From assembly GCA_937995745.1 (NCBI GenBank), contig CALKIU010000160.1, forward strand, positions 1 to 64,000: 64,000 nt of DNA, given 5' to 3'. Below are positions 44,124 through 51,445 of this stretch, one piece after another (positions within the stretch are counted from its first letter, which is position 1; the number at the start of each line of letters is the position of its first letter). Both the position numbers and the translations under genes were made by a program. This stretch comes from an uncultured Bacillaceae bacterium (lineage in GTDB: Bacteria; Bacillota; Bacilli; Bacillales; Cytobacillaceae). The notes beneath the pieces were generated by a model that was not told where the DNA came from, ran no database searches, and was given only the letters and a program-made list of their open reading frames with translations.

Positions 44124-44648
44124 ATCAGCAAAGACATGATTGTGAATGAGGCGATCCGCGCCCGCGAGGTCCGCCTTATTGACCAAAACGGTCAGCAGTT
44201 AGGAATTAAGTCGAAAAATGAAGCCCTTGAAATCGCAGCCCGTGTAAATCTTGATCTTGTTCTTGTCGCTCCGAAAGCGAAACCGCCTGTTGCTAAAATC
44301 ATGGATTACGGCAAGTATAAGTTCGAGCAGCAAAAGAAAGAGAAGGAAGCCCGGAAGAAACAACGGGTCATCAATGTGAAAGAGGTCCGTCTCAGCCCGT
44401 CGATTGAGGAGCACGATTTTAATACGAAACTCCGCAATGCCCTTAAATTTTTGAACAAGGGAGACAAAGTAAAGGCTTCAATTCGTTTCAAAGGCCGCGC
44501 TATTACCCATAAAGAAATTGGCCAGCGTGTGCTGGAACGGTTTGCGGAAGGCTGCAAAGATGTAGCCGTAGTAGAAACAAAACCAAAAATGGACGGCCGC
44601 AACATGTTTATGGTGCTGGCCCCGAAAAATGAGAAGGAAAAGAAGTAA
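44124..44648 (+). CDS. infC: Translation initiation factor IF-3
   Basis: Binds the 30S subunit and checks start-codon pairing; 174 aa. The sequence MSKDMIVNEAIRAREVRLID and the linker/C-domain (FNTKLRNALKFLNKGDKVKASIRFKGR) are typical. The start is ATC at 44124: GGAGGTGG (44110-44117) is six bases upstream, and homologues begin with the same ISKDM sequence. Rare ATT/ATC/ATA starts on infC are known and permit autoregulation by IF-3. The next ATG (44136) is 18 bases from the ribosome site. rpmI and rplT follow. Confidence 0.94.
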   Translation: MSKDMIVNEAIRAREVRLIDQNGQQLGIKSKNEALEIAARVNLDLVLVAPKAKPPVAKIMDYGKYKFEQQKKEKEARKKQRVINVKEVRLSPSIEEHDFNTKLRNALKFLNKGDKVKASIRFKGRAITHKEIGQRVLERFAEGCKDVAVVETKPKMDGRNMFMVLAPKNEKEKK

Positions 44649-44661
44649 GGAGGAACTCCAG

Positions 44662-44859
44662 ATGCCAAAAATGAAAACCCACCGCGCTTCAGCGAAACGT
44701 TTCAAAAAGACAGGAACCGGCAAACTGAAGCGTTCTCATGCATATACGAGCCACTTGTTTGCCAACAAGACGCAAAAACAAAAGCGCAAACTTCGTAAGG
44801 GAACTTTGGTTTCCACAAGTGATTACAAACGCATTAAACAAATGTTATCAAATCTTTAG
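44662..44859 (+). CDS. rpmI: 50S ribosomal protein L35
   Basis: Very basic ribosomal protein of 65 aa, MPKMKTHRASAKRFKKTGTG at the N-terminus. ATG at 44662 follows AAGGAGG; the open frame 11 codons upstream is not used. It lies between infC and rplT, the conserved order of this L20-controlled operon. Confidence 0.96.
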   Translation: MPKMKTHRASAKRFKKTGTGKLKRSHAYTSHLFANKTQKQKRKLRKGTLVSTSDYKRIKQMLSNL

Positions 44860-44889
44860 TAATATCGCGAAATTTGGGAGGGACATGTT

Positions 44890-45252
44890 ATGCCTAGAGT
44901 AAAAGGTGGCCCGGTGAGCCGCAGACGTCGTAAAAAAATCTTAAAACTGGCAAAAGGATATTATGGTGCAAAACATAGATTATATAGAACAGCAAATCAA
45001 CAAGTAATGAAATCATTGCAATACGCATATCGCGACCGTCGCCAAAGAAAACGCGACTTCCGCAAGCTGTGGATTACACGCATCAATGCGGCTGCACGCA
45101 TGAACGGCCTTTCTTACAACCGCTTCATGCACGGCCTAAAGCTTGCCGGAATTGAAGTAAACCGCAAAATGCTTGCTGATTTGGCTGTGACTGATGAAAA
45201 AGCTTTTGCAGAATTGGCAGCTGTTGCTAAACAGAGCTTAAGTAACAAATAA
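44890..45252 (+). CDS. rplT: 50S ribosomal protein L20
   Basis: Ribosome-assembly protein of 120 aa and the likely autoregulator of this operon through the leader at 43766-44112. The basic N-terminal extension (MPRVKGGPVSRRRRKKILKL) and the globular RNA-binding part (LWITRINAAARMNGLSYN) are intact. ATG at 44890 follows GGGAGG. A terminator follows. Confidence 0.97.
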   Translation: MPRVKGGPVSRRRRKKILKLAKGYYGAKHRLYRTANQQVMKSLQYAYRDRRQRKRDFRKLWITRINAAARMNGLSYNRFMHGLKLAGIEVNRKMLADLAVTDEKAFAELAAVAKQSLSNK

Positions 45253-45267
45253 TCAGTGTTTTAAATA

Positions 45268-45316
45268 AAAGGCTGTCTCATAAGGGGGTACTCCTTCGCT
45301 TTGAGACAGTCTTTTC
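45268..45316 (+). terminator. Terminator after rplT
   Basis: GGCTGTCTCA (45271-45280) pairs with TGAGACAGTC (45302-45311) with one G-T wobble, followed by TTTT. Confidence 0.8.
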
Positions 45317-45472
45317 TGTTTTTTGTGAATATCAAAAGACGGCCTTTTTGCCGGCGGAAATGTGCGGCAAACGTCAGGAAGGACGTCTGTCCGGTTGCTT
45401 CATGCACTGCTTTGTTGCAACCGTTTTCGGAAAAAGTTTCTGCAAAAAAAACCAGGAAAGGGAAGTTATCAT

Positions 45473-45754
45473 ATGCTTCTAATTCTCCTCATTTATTTTA
45501 TAAGTATGAACGTTTTTTCTTTTATCCTCTTGTTCAGCGATTACAGGAAAACAAAACGGGGAGAGGGCAGAATTTCCGAATGGGCGATTTGGTTGGCAGC
45601 TTTTTTGGGCGGTGCCTGGGGTATGTCCATGGCCGTGAAAGCTTTTCAGCATAAAACCGGCTGCCGTACGTATCGGTACGGGCTTCCGGTGTTGGCCATT
45701 ATTCAAATCGCGGTTGTAATTTATTTTGTTCTGATTTTGAAGGGTGTTTTTTAA
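45473..45754 (+). CDS. ysdA: DUF1294 membrane protein YsdA
   Basis: A small membrane protein of 93 aa of unknown function. Two or three hydrophobic segments are visible (about 2-20, 40-55, 68-90). The DUF1294 signature is the stretch RISEWAIWLAAFLGGAWGM with HKT downstream. ATG at 45473 follows AGGAAAGGGAAG; the open frame extends 37 codons upstream without a ribosome site. Its place after rplT matches B. subtilis ysdA. Confidence 0.85.
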   Translation: MLLILLIYFISMNVFSFILLFSDYRKTKRGEGRISEWAIWLAAFLGGAWGMSMAVKAFQHKTGCRTYRYGLPVLAIIQIAVVIYFVLILKGVF

Positions 45755-45831
45755 AAAAGAAGTTGTCATAAAGCCGGAGAAAGCCGGGTAAATGTATTAT
45801 AACTACGACAGTTTGCCAAAGAAGGGATGTT

Positions 45832-46392
45832 ATGGGGGAACCGCTGGCCTTTCTGATGGCTGCCACGGAGAGTGGCGGCATGTTTATGCCCTTTCTCTTT
45901 ATATTGCTGCATTTGCTGCGACCGGTGTTTTTTATTCCTGCAGCGGTTGTTTGCGCTGCCGGAGGAATGTTGTTCGGTACGGCTGCCGGAATGTTTTATT
46001 CGCTGATTGGACTCTTATTAAGCAGTTTTCAGTTTTATATTTTTATCAATAATATGCCGAAAACAAACAAGAAATTAAATGAACTGAAAGTGAAATGGTT
46101 CGGAGAGGACCGCAATTTGACCGCCGGCCAGATAGCCGTCATGCGGTTGCTTCCTTTTGTTCATTATCACTTGTTAAATTTTTGCTTGTTGCAAAAAAAT
46201 AAAAGTTTGTTGAGTTTTATGAAGGCGTCCTTTTTTGTAAATTTGCCGCCGGCTTTTCTCTATACCGCTTTCGGGGAAAATATCAAACGCTTCAGCCCCC
46301 CAGCCGTCCTGTTTTTTATCTTTTTTCTCTCCGTCCTTATATATATTTTGCGGGACAGAAAAACGGTGATTAAGTGGCGGGAGTTTTTTTGA
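45832..46392 (+). CDS. VTT/DedA-like (TVP38/SNARE-associated) membrane protein
   Basis: A 186-aa polytopic membrane protein with hydrophobic segments at about 18-55, 58-72, 125-145 and 150-172. The part VVCAAGGMLFGTAAGMFYSLIGLLLSS resembles the re-entrant loop of the VTT/DedA superfamily (lipid scramblase-like proteins), and the MRLLPFVHYHLLNF segment fits the second conserved block. ATG at 45832 follows GAAGGG. It has no obvious partner; it lies between ysdA and the convergent ysdB. The family assignment is moderate. Confidence 0.65.
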   Translation: MGEPLAFLMAATESGGMFMPFLFILLHLLRPVFFIPAAVVCAAGGMLFGTAAGMFYSLIGLLLSSFQFYIFINNMPKTNKKLNELKVKWFGEDRNLTAGQIAVMRLLPFVHYHLLNFCLLQKNKSLLSFMKASFFVNLPPAFLYTAFGENIKRFSPPAVLFFIFFLSVLIYILRDRKTVIKWREFF

Positions 46393-46447
46393 CGGCCGGT
46401 TTGAGGGGCTGCTCCAACAGTTTTCGGCAACGTTGCGGTTGCAGAGA

Positions 46448-46855
46448 CTATTCATGAAACGGTTCGTTTTCGTCGTCTGTTTTTCGCATAAATTCTCCGA
46501 TTGGTTCTTGCCAGTAAATTTTGGCATTCGGGTATATTTCCAGAATCTTTTCTTCGATGAACAGAAAATCTTCGCGGACCATCCCATTTAAAGCGGGAAT
46601 GCTGTGGGGCCAAATATGAATGCTGACCACTTCAAAAGCGTTTTTGGTGGTTCCCAAATATTTTTCCCCCTCAAAGAGCCTTCCTTTGTACGTCAGCAAA
46701 AAATTTTTGCGGACATCTTTCGGATCATCGAGCAAATAATAGCGTTTTTGCTCATGGGCCAATTCCAGTTTCCGTTTTGGATTTAAAATATATTTGAAGC
46801 CCAAATAAATAAGGAAAATGATCAGCGCAAACAGAAGAATTTGCAGAATTCTCAT
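46448..46855 (-). CDS. ysdB: Sigma-w pathway protein YsdB
   Basis: A small membrane-anchored protein of 135 aa. One N-terminal membrane segment (about 2-22, ILQILLFALIIFLIYLGF) is followed by a soluble domain with KNFLLTYKGRLFEGEKYLGTT. YsdB is annotated as a sigma-W pathway protein in bacilli; its biochemical role is unknown. ATG at 46855 (minus strand) follows GGAGGGAAG; an upstream extension of 39 codons lacks a ribosome site. The neighbours ysdA and ysdC match B. subtilis. Confidence 0.88.
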   Translation of the reverse strand: MRILQILLFALIIFLIYLGFKYILNPKRKLELAHEQKRYYLLDDPKDVRKNFLLTYKGRLFEGEKYLGTTKNAFEVVSIHIWPHSIPALNGMVREDFLFIEEKILEIYPNAKIYWQEPIGEFMRKTDDENEPFHE

Positions 46856-47037
46856 CGTGCTTCCCTCCATTTTCATAGCTTCGCGGCATGCAGGCTTGAT
46901 ATAATAATACAGCGGTAAAACGCCATGCTTGTCATTTCTTTTTATACGGATAAACGGGGCAAAAGGTTTCATTTTATAAAAGGAGCATTATTTTTTTGCG
47001 GCAACAGTCGAAACAAGAAAAAGGATTGGTGATTGCA

Positions 47038-47526
47038 ATGAACCTTCAAGAAATGTTTGCCATGCAAAAAGAATTGGATCGTCATATCGTAAAAAAACAT
47101 CATTTGGAACATGAGGATTTGTTCGACCGGAAAATTCTTGCCCTTTTTGTGGAGATCGGGGAACTGGCCAATGAAACGCGCTGCTTTAAATATTGGAGTT
47201 TAAAGCCGTCTTCCCCGCAAGAGGTGGTTTTGGAAGAGTATGTGGACGGCATTCATTTTCTTCTCTCTCTCGGCATTGAATGCGGAATGGAAGATGTGGA
47301 AGAAATAACTCCTGCTGGGGGAAACGTTTCGCTCAGCGAGCAGTTTGTAAAAGTTTATGAGGCTGTTTGCTCGTTCCGGTCGGCGAAAAACCGGTCCTCT
47401 TACATAAACATGCTTTCCGAGTACTTGCTTCTTGGAAAACTTCTCGGATTTTCCCCTGAAGCGGTAAAAGAAGCTTATATCATGAAAAACAAAGTTAATT
47501 TTGAAAGGCAGGAAAAGGGATATTAG
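47038..47526 (+). CDS. Dimeric dUTP diphosphatase (all-alpha NTP pyrophosphatase)
   Basis: An all-alpha dUTPase/MazG-fold enzyme of 162 aa, expected to hydrolyse dUTP to dUMP and prevent uracil incorporation. The metal-binding acids are visible as EIGELANETRCFKYWS (ExxE) and EEYVDGIHFLLSLG (ExxD). ATG at 47038 follows AAGGATTGG; a GTG at 47029 and an open frame to 46996 are alternatives. It lies between ysdB and ysdC. Confidence 0.82.
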   Translation: MNLQEMFAMQKELDRHIVKKHHLEHEDLFDRKILALFVEIGELANETRCFKYWSLKPSSPQEVVLEEYVDGIHFLLSLGIECGMEDVEEITPAGGNVSLSEQFVKVYEAVCSFRSAKNRSSYINMLSEYLLLGKLLGFSPEAVKEAYIMKNKVNFERQEKGY

Positions 47527-47594
47527 GAGTTTTGTGTCTGTCCGCAGATTTCATTATAATAAATGGGAATGAGATAAATAAGGAGCTGAAAAGA

Positions 47595-48680
47595 ATGGCA
47601 AAAATGGATGAAACATTGACGATGTTGAAAGAATTGACCGACGCCAAGGGCATTCCCGGAAACGAACGCGAAGTGCGGGAAGTGATGAAAAAATACATAT
47701 CCCCTTATGCAGATGAAATCACGACCGACGGATTGGGAAGTTTAATTGCCAAAAAGACCGGCAAGGCGGACGGGCCGAAAATTATGCTGGCCGGCCATCT
47801 CGATGAAATCGGCTTCATGGTCACCCGCATTGATGACAAAGGGTTTCTCCGCTTTCAAACTGTGGGCGGCTGGTGGTCACAGGTCATGCTTGCCCAGCGT
47901 GTGACCGTTGTGACAAGAAAGGGAGAAATTACCGGTGTGGTTGGTTCCAAACCGCCCCATATTTTGACCCCTGAGCAGCGAAAAAAACCTGTTGATATAA
48001 AAGATATGTATATTGATATCGGCGCCTCAAGCAAAGCCGAAGCGGAAGAATGGGGCGTCAGACCGGGAGACATGGTTGTACCTTATTTTGAGTTTACGGT
48101 CATGAACAATGAAAAAATGCTCCTGGCCAAAGCGTGGGATAACCGCATCGGCTGTGCCATCGTCATTGATGTGTTGAAAAAATTGCGGGAGACGGAACAT
48201 CCCAATATTGTATATGGTGTCGGCACGGTTCAGGAAGAAGTGGGCCTGCGCGGCGCAAAAACGTCCGCCCAAATGATAAAACCGGATATTGGTTTCAGTC
48301 TTGATGTGGGAATTGCCGGCGACACACCGGGAGTATCCGAAAAAGAAGCGCTCGGCAAACTCGGCGCCGGTCCGCAAATTATCCTTTACGATGCATCGAT
48401 GGTTTCCCATAAAGGCTTGCGTGACTTTGTCACCGATGTGGCTGATGAGTTAAATATCCCATATCAGTTTGATTCCATGGCAGGGGGCGGGACGGATGCC
48501 GGTTCCATCCATCTGAGCCATCATGGCGCGCCGACGCTGGCGGTGACAATCGCAACCCGTTACATTCATTCCCATGCCGGCATTCTTCACCGCGATGATT
48601 ATGAAAATACAGTGAAATTGCTCGTGGAAGTGATCAAACGTCTTGACCGGGAAACAGTGGAAAAAATCATTTATCAATAA
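47595..48680 (+). CDS. ysdC: M42 family metallo-aminopeptidase (YsdC)
   Basis: A tetrahedral-type M42 aminopeptidase/glucanase-like metallopeptidase, 361 aa as in B. subtilis YsdC. Metal and catalytic positions are visible: LAGHLDEIGFMV (His-Asp-Glu), AWDNRIGCAIV (bridging Asp), GTVQEEVGLRGA (catalytic Glu pair), LDVGIAGDTPG and SHAGILHRDDYE. ATG at 47595 follows AAGGAG; the open frame 21 codons upstream begins before the ribosome site and is discounted. The physiological substrate is unproven. Confidence 0.93.
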   Translation: MAKMDETLTMLKELTDAKGIPGNEREVREVMKKYISPYADEITTDGLGSLIAKKTGKADGPKIMLAGHLDEIGFMVTRIDDKGFLRFQTVGGWWSQVMLAQRVTVVTRKGEITGVVGSKPPHILTPEQRKKPVDIKDMYIDIGASSKAEAEEWGVRPGDMVVPYFEFTVMNNEKMLLAKAWDNRIGCAIVIDVLKKLRETEHPNIVYGVGTVQEEVGLRGAKTSAQMIKPDIGFSLDVGIAGDTPGVSEKEALGKLGAGPQIILYDASMVSHKGLRDFVTDVADELNIPYQFDSMAGGGTDAGSIHLSHHGAPTLAVTIATRYIHSHAGILHRDDYENTVKLLVEVIKRLDRETVEKIIYQ

Positions 48681-48683
48681 AGA

Positions 48684-48723
48684 AAAAACAGGATGTCCTC
48701 ACCGGCGGAGGCATCCTGTTTTC
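48684..48723. terminator. Bidirectional terminator between ysdC and sspI
   Basis: AAAACAGGATG and CATCCTGTTTT form the stem around a GC-rich loop, with A-runs and T-runs for both convergent genes. Confidence 0.85.
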
Positions 48724-48747
48724 AATAATCCCCATTTCACAAGCGTG

Positions 48748-48954
48748 TTATTTTAAGCCGTTTTCCAAAGCTTGCAGCATTTCCTGCCTGTTTTGTTCGG
48801 ATGAATGATTCCAGATGATTTCGAAAAGTACGCCAAGGCCCGGAAGCATTTTTTCTTCGCCTGTTCTGATGGCGTCGACGATTGTTTCCCGCAATTCCTC
48901 GCGGGAATTTCCGGAAATATTGTGGATAATGGCATTGCGCAAGTTTAAATTCAT
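48748..48954 (-). CDS. sspI: Small acid-soluble spore protein I
   Basis: A minor forespore SASP of 68 aa, beginning MNLNLRNAIIHNISGNSREE, the SspI family signature. It accumulates in the spore core in bacilli under forespore sigma control. ATG at 48954 (minus strand) follows GAAAGGAG. A longer open frame to 49155 would overlap the start of the divergent ysgA and is not used. Confidence 0.94.
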   Translation of the reverse strand: MNLNLRNAIIHNISGNSREELRETIVDAIRTGEEKMLPGLGVLFEIIWNHSSEQNRQEMLQALENGLK

Positions 48955-49144
48955 ATGGCCAACTCCTTTCTGAATGCTTCCTTTTATATGCTCCCATTTT
49001 TTCCGTTTATTATGTATCCGCGGAAAAATTTGCCCCTTCCTTGGCAATGTCCGGCCGGGTTTTTTGGGAACTGCTTTGTACGGGGGTATGAACTCTGGTA
49101 AGATCATGTAACAAAAATGCTGATAGCTAAAAGGAGAGACAGAC

Positions 49145-49894
49145 TTGAAGTACATCCACTCTTCGAAAAATCCGCGCGTAAAAAATTGGAAAAAACTTCA
49201 TATGAGAAAAATGCGGGAAAAAACAGGAACGTTTTTAGTGGAAGGGTTTCATCTTGTGGAAGAGGCTCTCAAAGCCGGGTATGTACTCGAACTGATCGTT
49301 GCGGAAAACGTTGATCTGCCTCCCGGCATGGATTACGGGGATATTCCCGTCACCGCGGTGTCGGAAGAAGCAGCCCGGACATTGGCGGATACCGAAACAC
49401 CGCAAGGGATTTTTGCCGTTTGCCAAATACCCCGGGATCAAAAGTATCCGGATGGAAAAAAATATTTGCTCATTGATTCCGTGCAGGACCCCGGCAATTT
49501 GGGAACGCTCATCCGTACCGCCGACGCTTGCGGAGTGGACGCAATCGTTGCCGGAAGGGGATGCGTGGATATTTACAACGGCAAAGTTGTCCGTTCCGCC
49601 CAAGGAAGCCATTTTCATCTTCCTGTGGTCAGCGGCAATCTGTTTGAATGGGTGAAATTTTTGAAGGAAAAAGGAATTCCCGTATTTGGAACCGCCCTGG
49701 AAAATGGTGTTGAATTCCGGTCGGTCCCCCCGCAGGATGCTTTTGCGTTGATCGTCGGCAATGAGGGAAGCGGCGTAAACAGAGACCTATTAAAAGAGAC
49801 GGACAAAAATTTGTACATACCGATCATCGGAAAAAGCGAGTCGTTGAATGTGGCTGTGGCGGCGGGAATTTTGCTCTATTATTTAAGCACCTAA
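49145..49894 (+). CDS. ysgA: TrmH/SpoU family RNA 2'-O-methyltransferase (YsgA)
   Basis: A SPOUT (trefoil knot) RNA methyltransferase of 249 aa, probably acting on rRNA. An N-terminal substrate-binding domain (1-95, NPRVKNWKKLHMRKMREKTGTFLVEG) precedes the catalytic knot with motif 1 DSVQDPGNLGTLIRTADACG, motif 2 LIVGNEGSGV and motif 3 IPIIGKSESLNVAVAAGI. TTG at 49145 follows AAAGGAGAG. It is upstream of pheST, as in B. subtilis. The exact nucleotide modified is not known from sequence. Confidence 0.92.
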   Translation: MKYIHSSKNPRVKNWKKLHMRKMREKTGTFLVEGFHLVEEALKAGYVLELIVAENVDLPPGMDYGDIPVTAVSEEAARTLADTETPQGIFAVCQIPRDQKYPDGKKYLLIDSVQDPGNLGTLIRTADACGVDAIVAGRGCVDIYNGKVVRSAQGSHFHLPVVSGNLFEWVKFLKEKGIPVFGTALENGVEFRSVPPQDAFALIVGNEGSGVNRDLLKETDKNLYIPIIGKSESLNVAVAAGILLYYLST

Positions 49895-49954
49895 ATTTTT
49901 CCTCTCTGGCCGCCGTCTGAATATGGCGGTTTTGGAGGTTTTCCCCGTACGGGC

Positions 49955-49983
49955 TTTACTTTTTCAAAATTAATTGTTAAAAT
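49955..49983 (+). promoter_or_regulatory. Probable promoter of the pheST transcript
   Basis: TTTACT (49955-49960) and TAAAAT (49978-49983) have 17-base spacing, with a TGT extended -10 element. Confidence 0.5.
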
Positions 49984-50009
49984 CGAAACTAAAAGTTCAT
50001 AATGAAAAA

Positions 50010-50282
50010 AACGATGACGGAGAAGAGTAGCTTACCGGAACTATCCAGGGAGAAAATGCCGCAGACTGGAAGCATTTTCTAGGGAAGGTAAGTGAAGTTC
50101 ACCTCCCGAGTTGGCATCGGGACCATTTCCTTTCGGGAAATGTAAAGATGCCCCGGCTTAAAACCGTTATGGCAATGAAGAGAACACAGCTGTGTCCTTC
50201 TTAAGAGGGCATGTCTGTGTTAAAAAGGGTGGTACCGCGAAGCCAATCTCGCCCCTTTATTTGGGGGCGGGATTTTTTATTT
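50010..50282 (+). promoter_or_regulatory. Phenylalanine T-box leader of pheST
   Basis: The T-box sequence AGGGTGGTACCGCG lies at 50226-50239. The specifier codon is TTC at 50098-50100, in GAAGTTCACCTCCC. The terminator ATCTCGCCCC / GGGGGCGGGAT with T6 is at 50246-50278. It would respond to uncharged tRNA-Phe. Confidence 0.93.
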
Positions 50283-50372
50283 TGCCGGTTTTTGAGTTGA
50301 TGGGCATGATTAATCGCGCGGTGCATTTTGTTTGAATTTTGGAAATTCAGATACATAAGGAGGATTTTAATC

Positions 50373-51410
50373 ATGGAGGAAAGATTAAAAGAGCTTAGAC
50401 AAGAGGCTCTGCTGTCCATTGAACGGGCCGCAGATTTGAAAGAGCTGAATGATATCCGCGTTTCTTATCTGGGAAAAAAAGGACAAATCACATCGGTGCT
50501 GAAAGGAATGGGCAAGCTTTCTCCGGAGGAACGGCCGAAAATCGGCGCTCTCGCCAATGATGTGCGGGATGCTATTTCCCGGGCAATAGAGAGCAGGAAA
50601 ACGGTATTGGAGGAAGAGGCGCTGCAAAGAAAATTGGCGGAGGAAACGGTGGATGTCACTCTACCGGGCCGGCCCGTCAAAGTCGGAAACCGCCATCCGC
50701 TGACCCGGATTATTGAAGAAATTGAAGACCTGTTTGTCGGCATGGGTTATACGGTGGCGGAAGGACCGGAAGTGGAAACGGACTATTACAACTTTGAAGC
50801 GCTGAATTTGCCGAAAGGACATCCGGCGAGAGATATGCAGGATTCATTTTACATCACGGAAGACATTTTGCTCAGGACCCACACTTCCCCGATGCAGGCA
50901 AGAGTCATGGAAAAGAATAAAGGCAAGGGTCCCGTTAAAATCATTGTGCCGGGTAAAGTTTACAGGCGGGACAATGACGATGCCACCCATTCCCATCAAT
51001 TTACCCAGATTGAAGGTCTCGTAGTCGATGAAAATATTCGGTTGAGCGATTTAAAAGGTACTTTGGAAGTGTTTGCCAAGAAAATTTTCGGCGAAGACAG
51101 GAAAATCCGTCTCCGTCCCAGCTTTTTCCCGTTTACGGAGCCGTCTGTGGAGATGGATATTTCGTGCAAAATTTGCGACAGCAAAGGATGCAGCGTCTGC
51201 AAAGGAACCGGTTGGATTGAAATTCTCGGTGCGGGCATGGTTCATCCGAATGTTCTTGAAATGTCCGGTTACGATTCGAAAAAATATACAGGGTTTGCCT
51301 TCGGAATGGGCCCCGAGCGGATTGCCATGCTGAAATACGGTATTGATGACATCAGGCATTTCTACACGAATGATATCCGGTTCTTGAGACAGTTCTCCAT
51401 TCTTGAGTAG
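50373..51410 (+). CDS. pheS: Phenylalanyl-tRNA synthetase alpha subunit
   Basis: The catalytic subunit of the alpha2-beta2 enzyme, 345 aa. An N-terminal coiled coil (about 1-85) precedes the class II core with GPEVETDYYNFEALNLPKGH, motif 2 RTHTSPMQARVM, and motif 3 GFAFGMGPERIAML. ATG at 50373 follows AAGGAGGA; the open frame 15 codons upstream is ignored. pheT follows after 35 bases, and both are under the Phe T-box. Confidence 0.96.
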   Translation: MEERLKELRQEALLSIERAADLKELNDIRVSYLGKKGQITSVLKGMGKLSPEERPKIGALANDVRDAISRAIESRKTVLEEEALQRKLAEETVDVTLPGRPVKVGNRHPLTRIIEEIEDLFVGMGYTVAEGPEVETDYYNFEALNLPKGHPARDMQDSFYITEDILLRTHTSPMQARVMEKNKGKGPVKIIVPGKVYRRDNDDATHSHQFTQIEGLVVDENIRLSDLKGTLEVFAKKIFGEDRKIRLRPSFFPFTEPSVEMDISCKICDSKGCSVCKGTGWIEILGAGMVHPNVLEMSGYDSKKYTGFAFGMGPERIAMLKYGIDDIRHFYTNDIRFLRQFSILE

Positions 51411-51445
51411 ACTCTTGAAAAATTTGAATTGGGGAGGAAAGGTTC

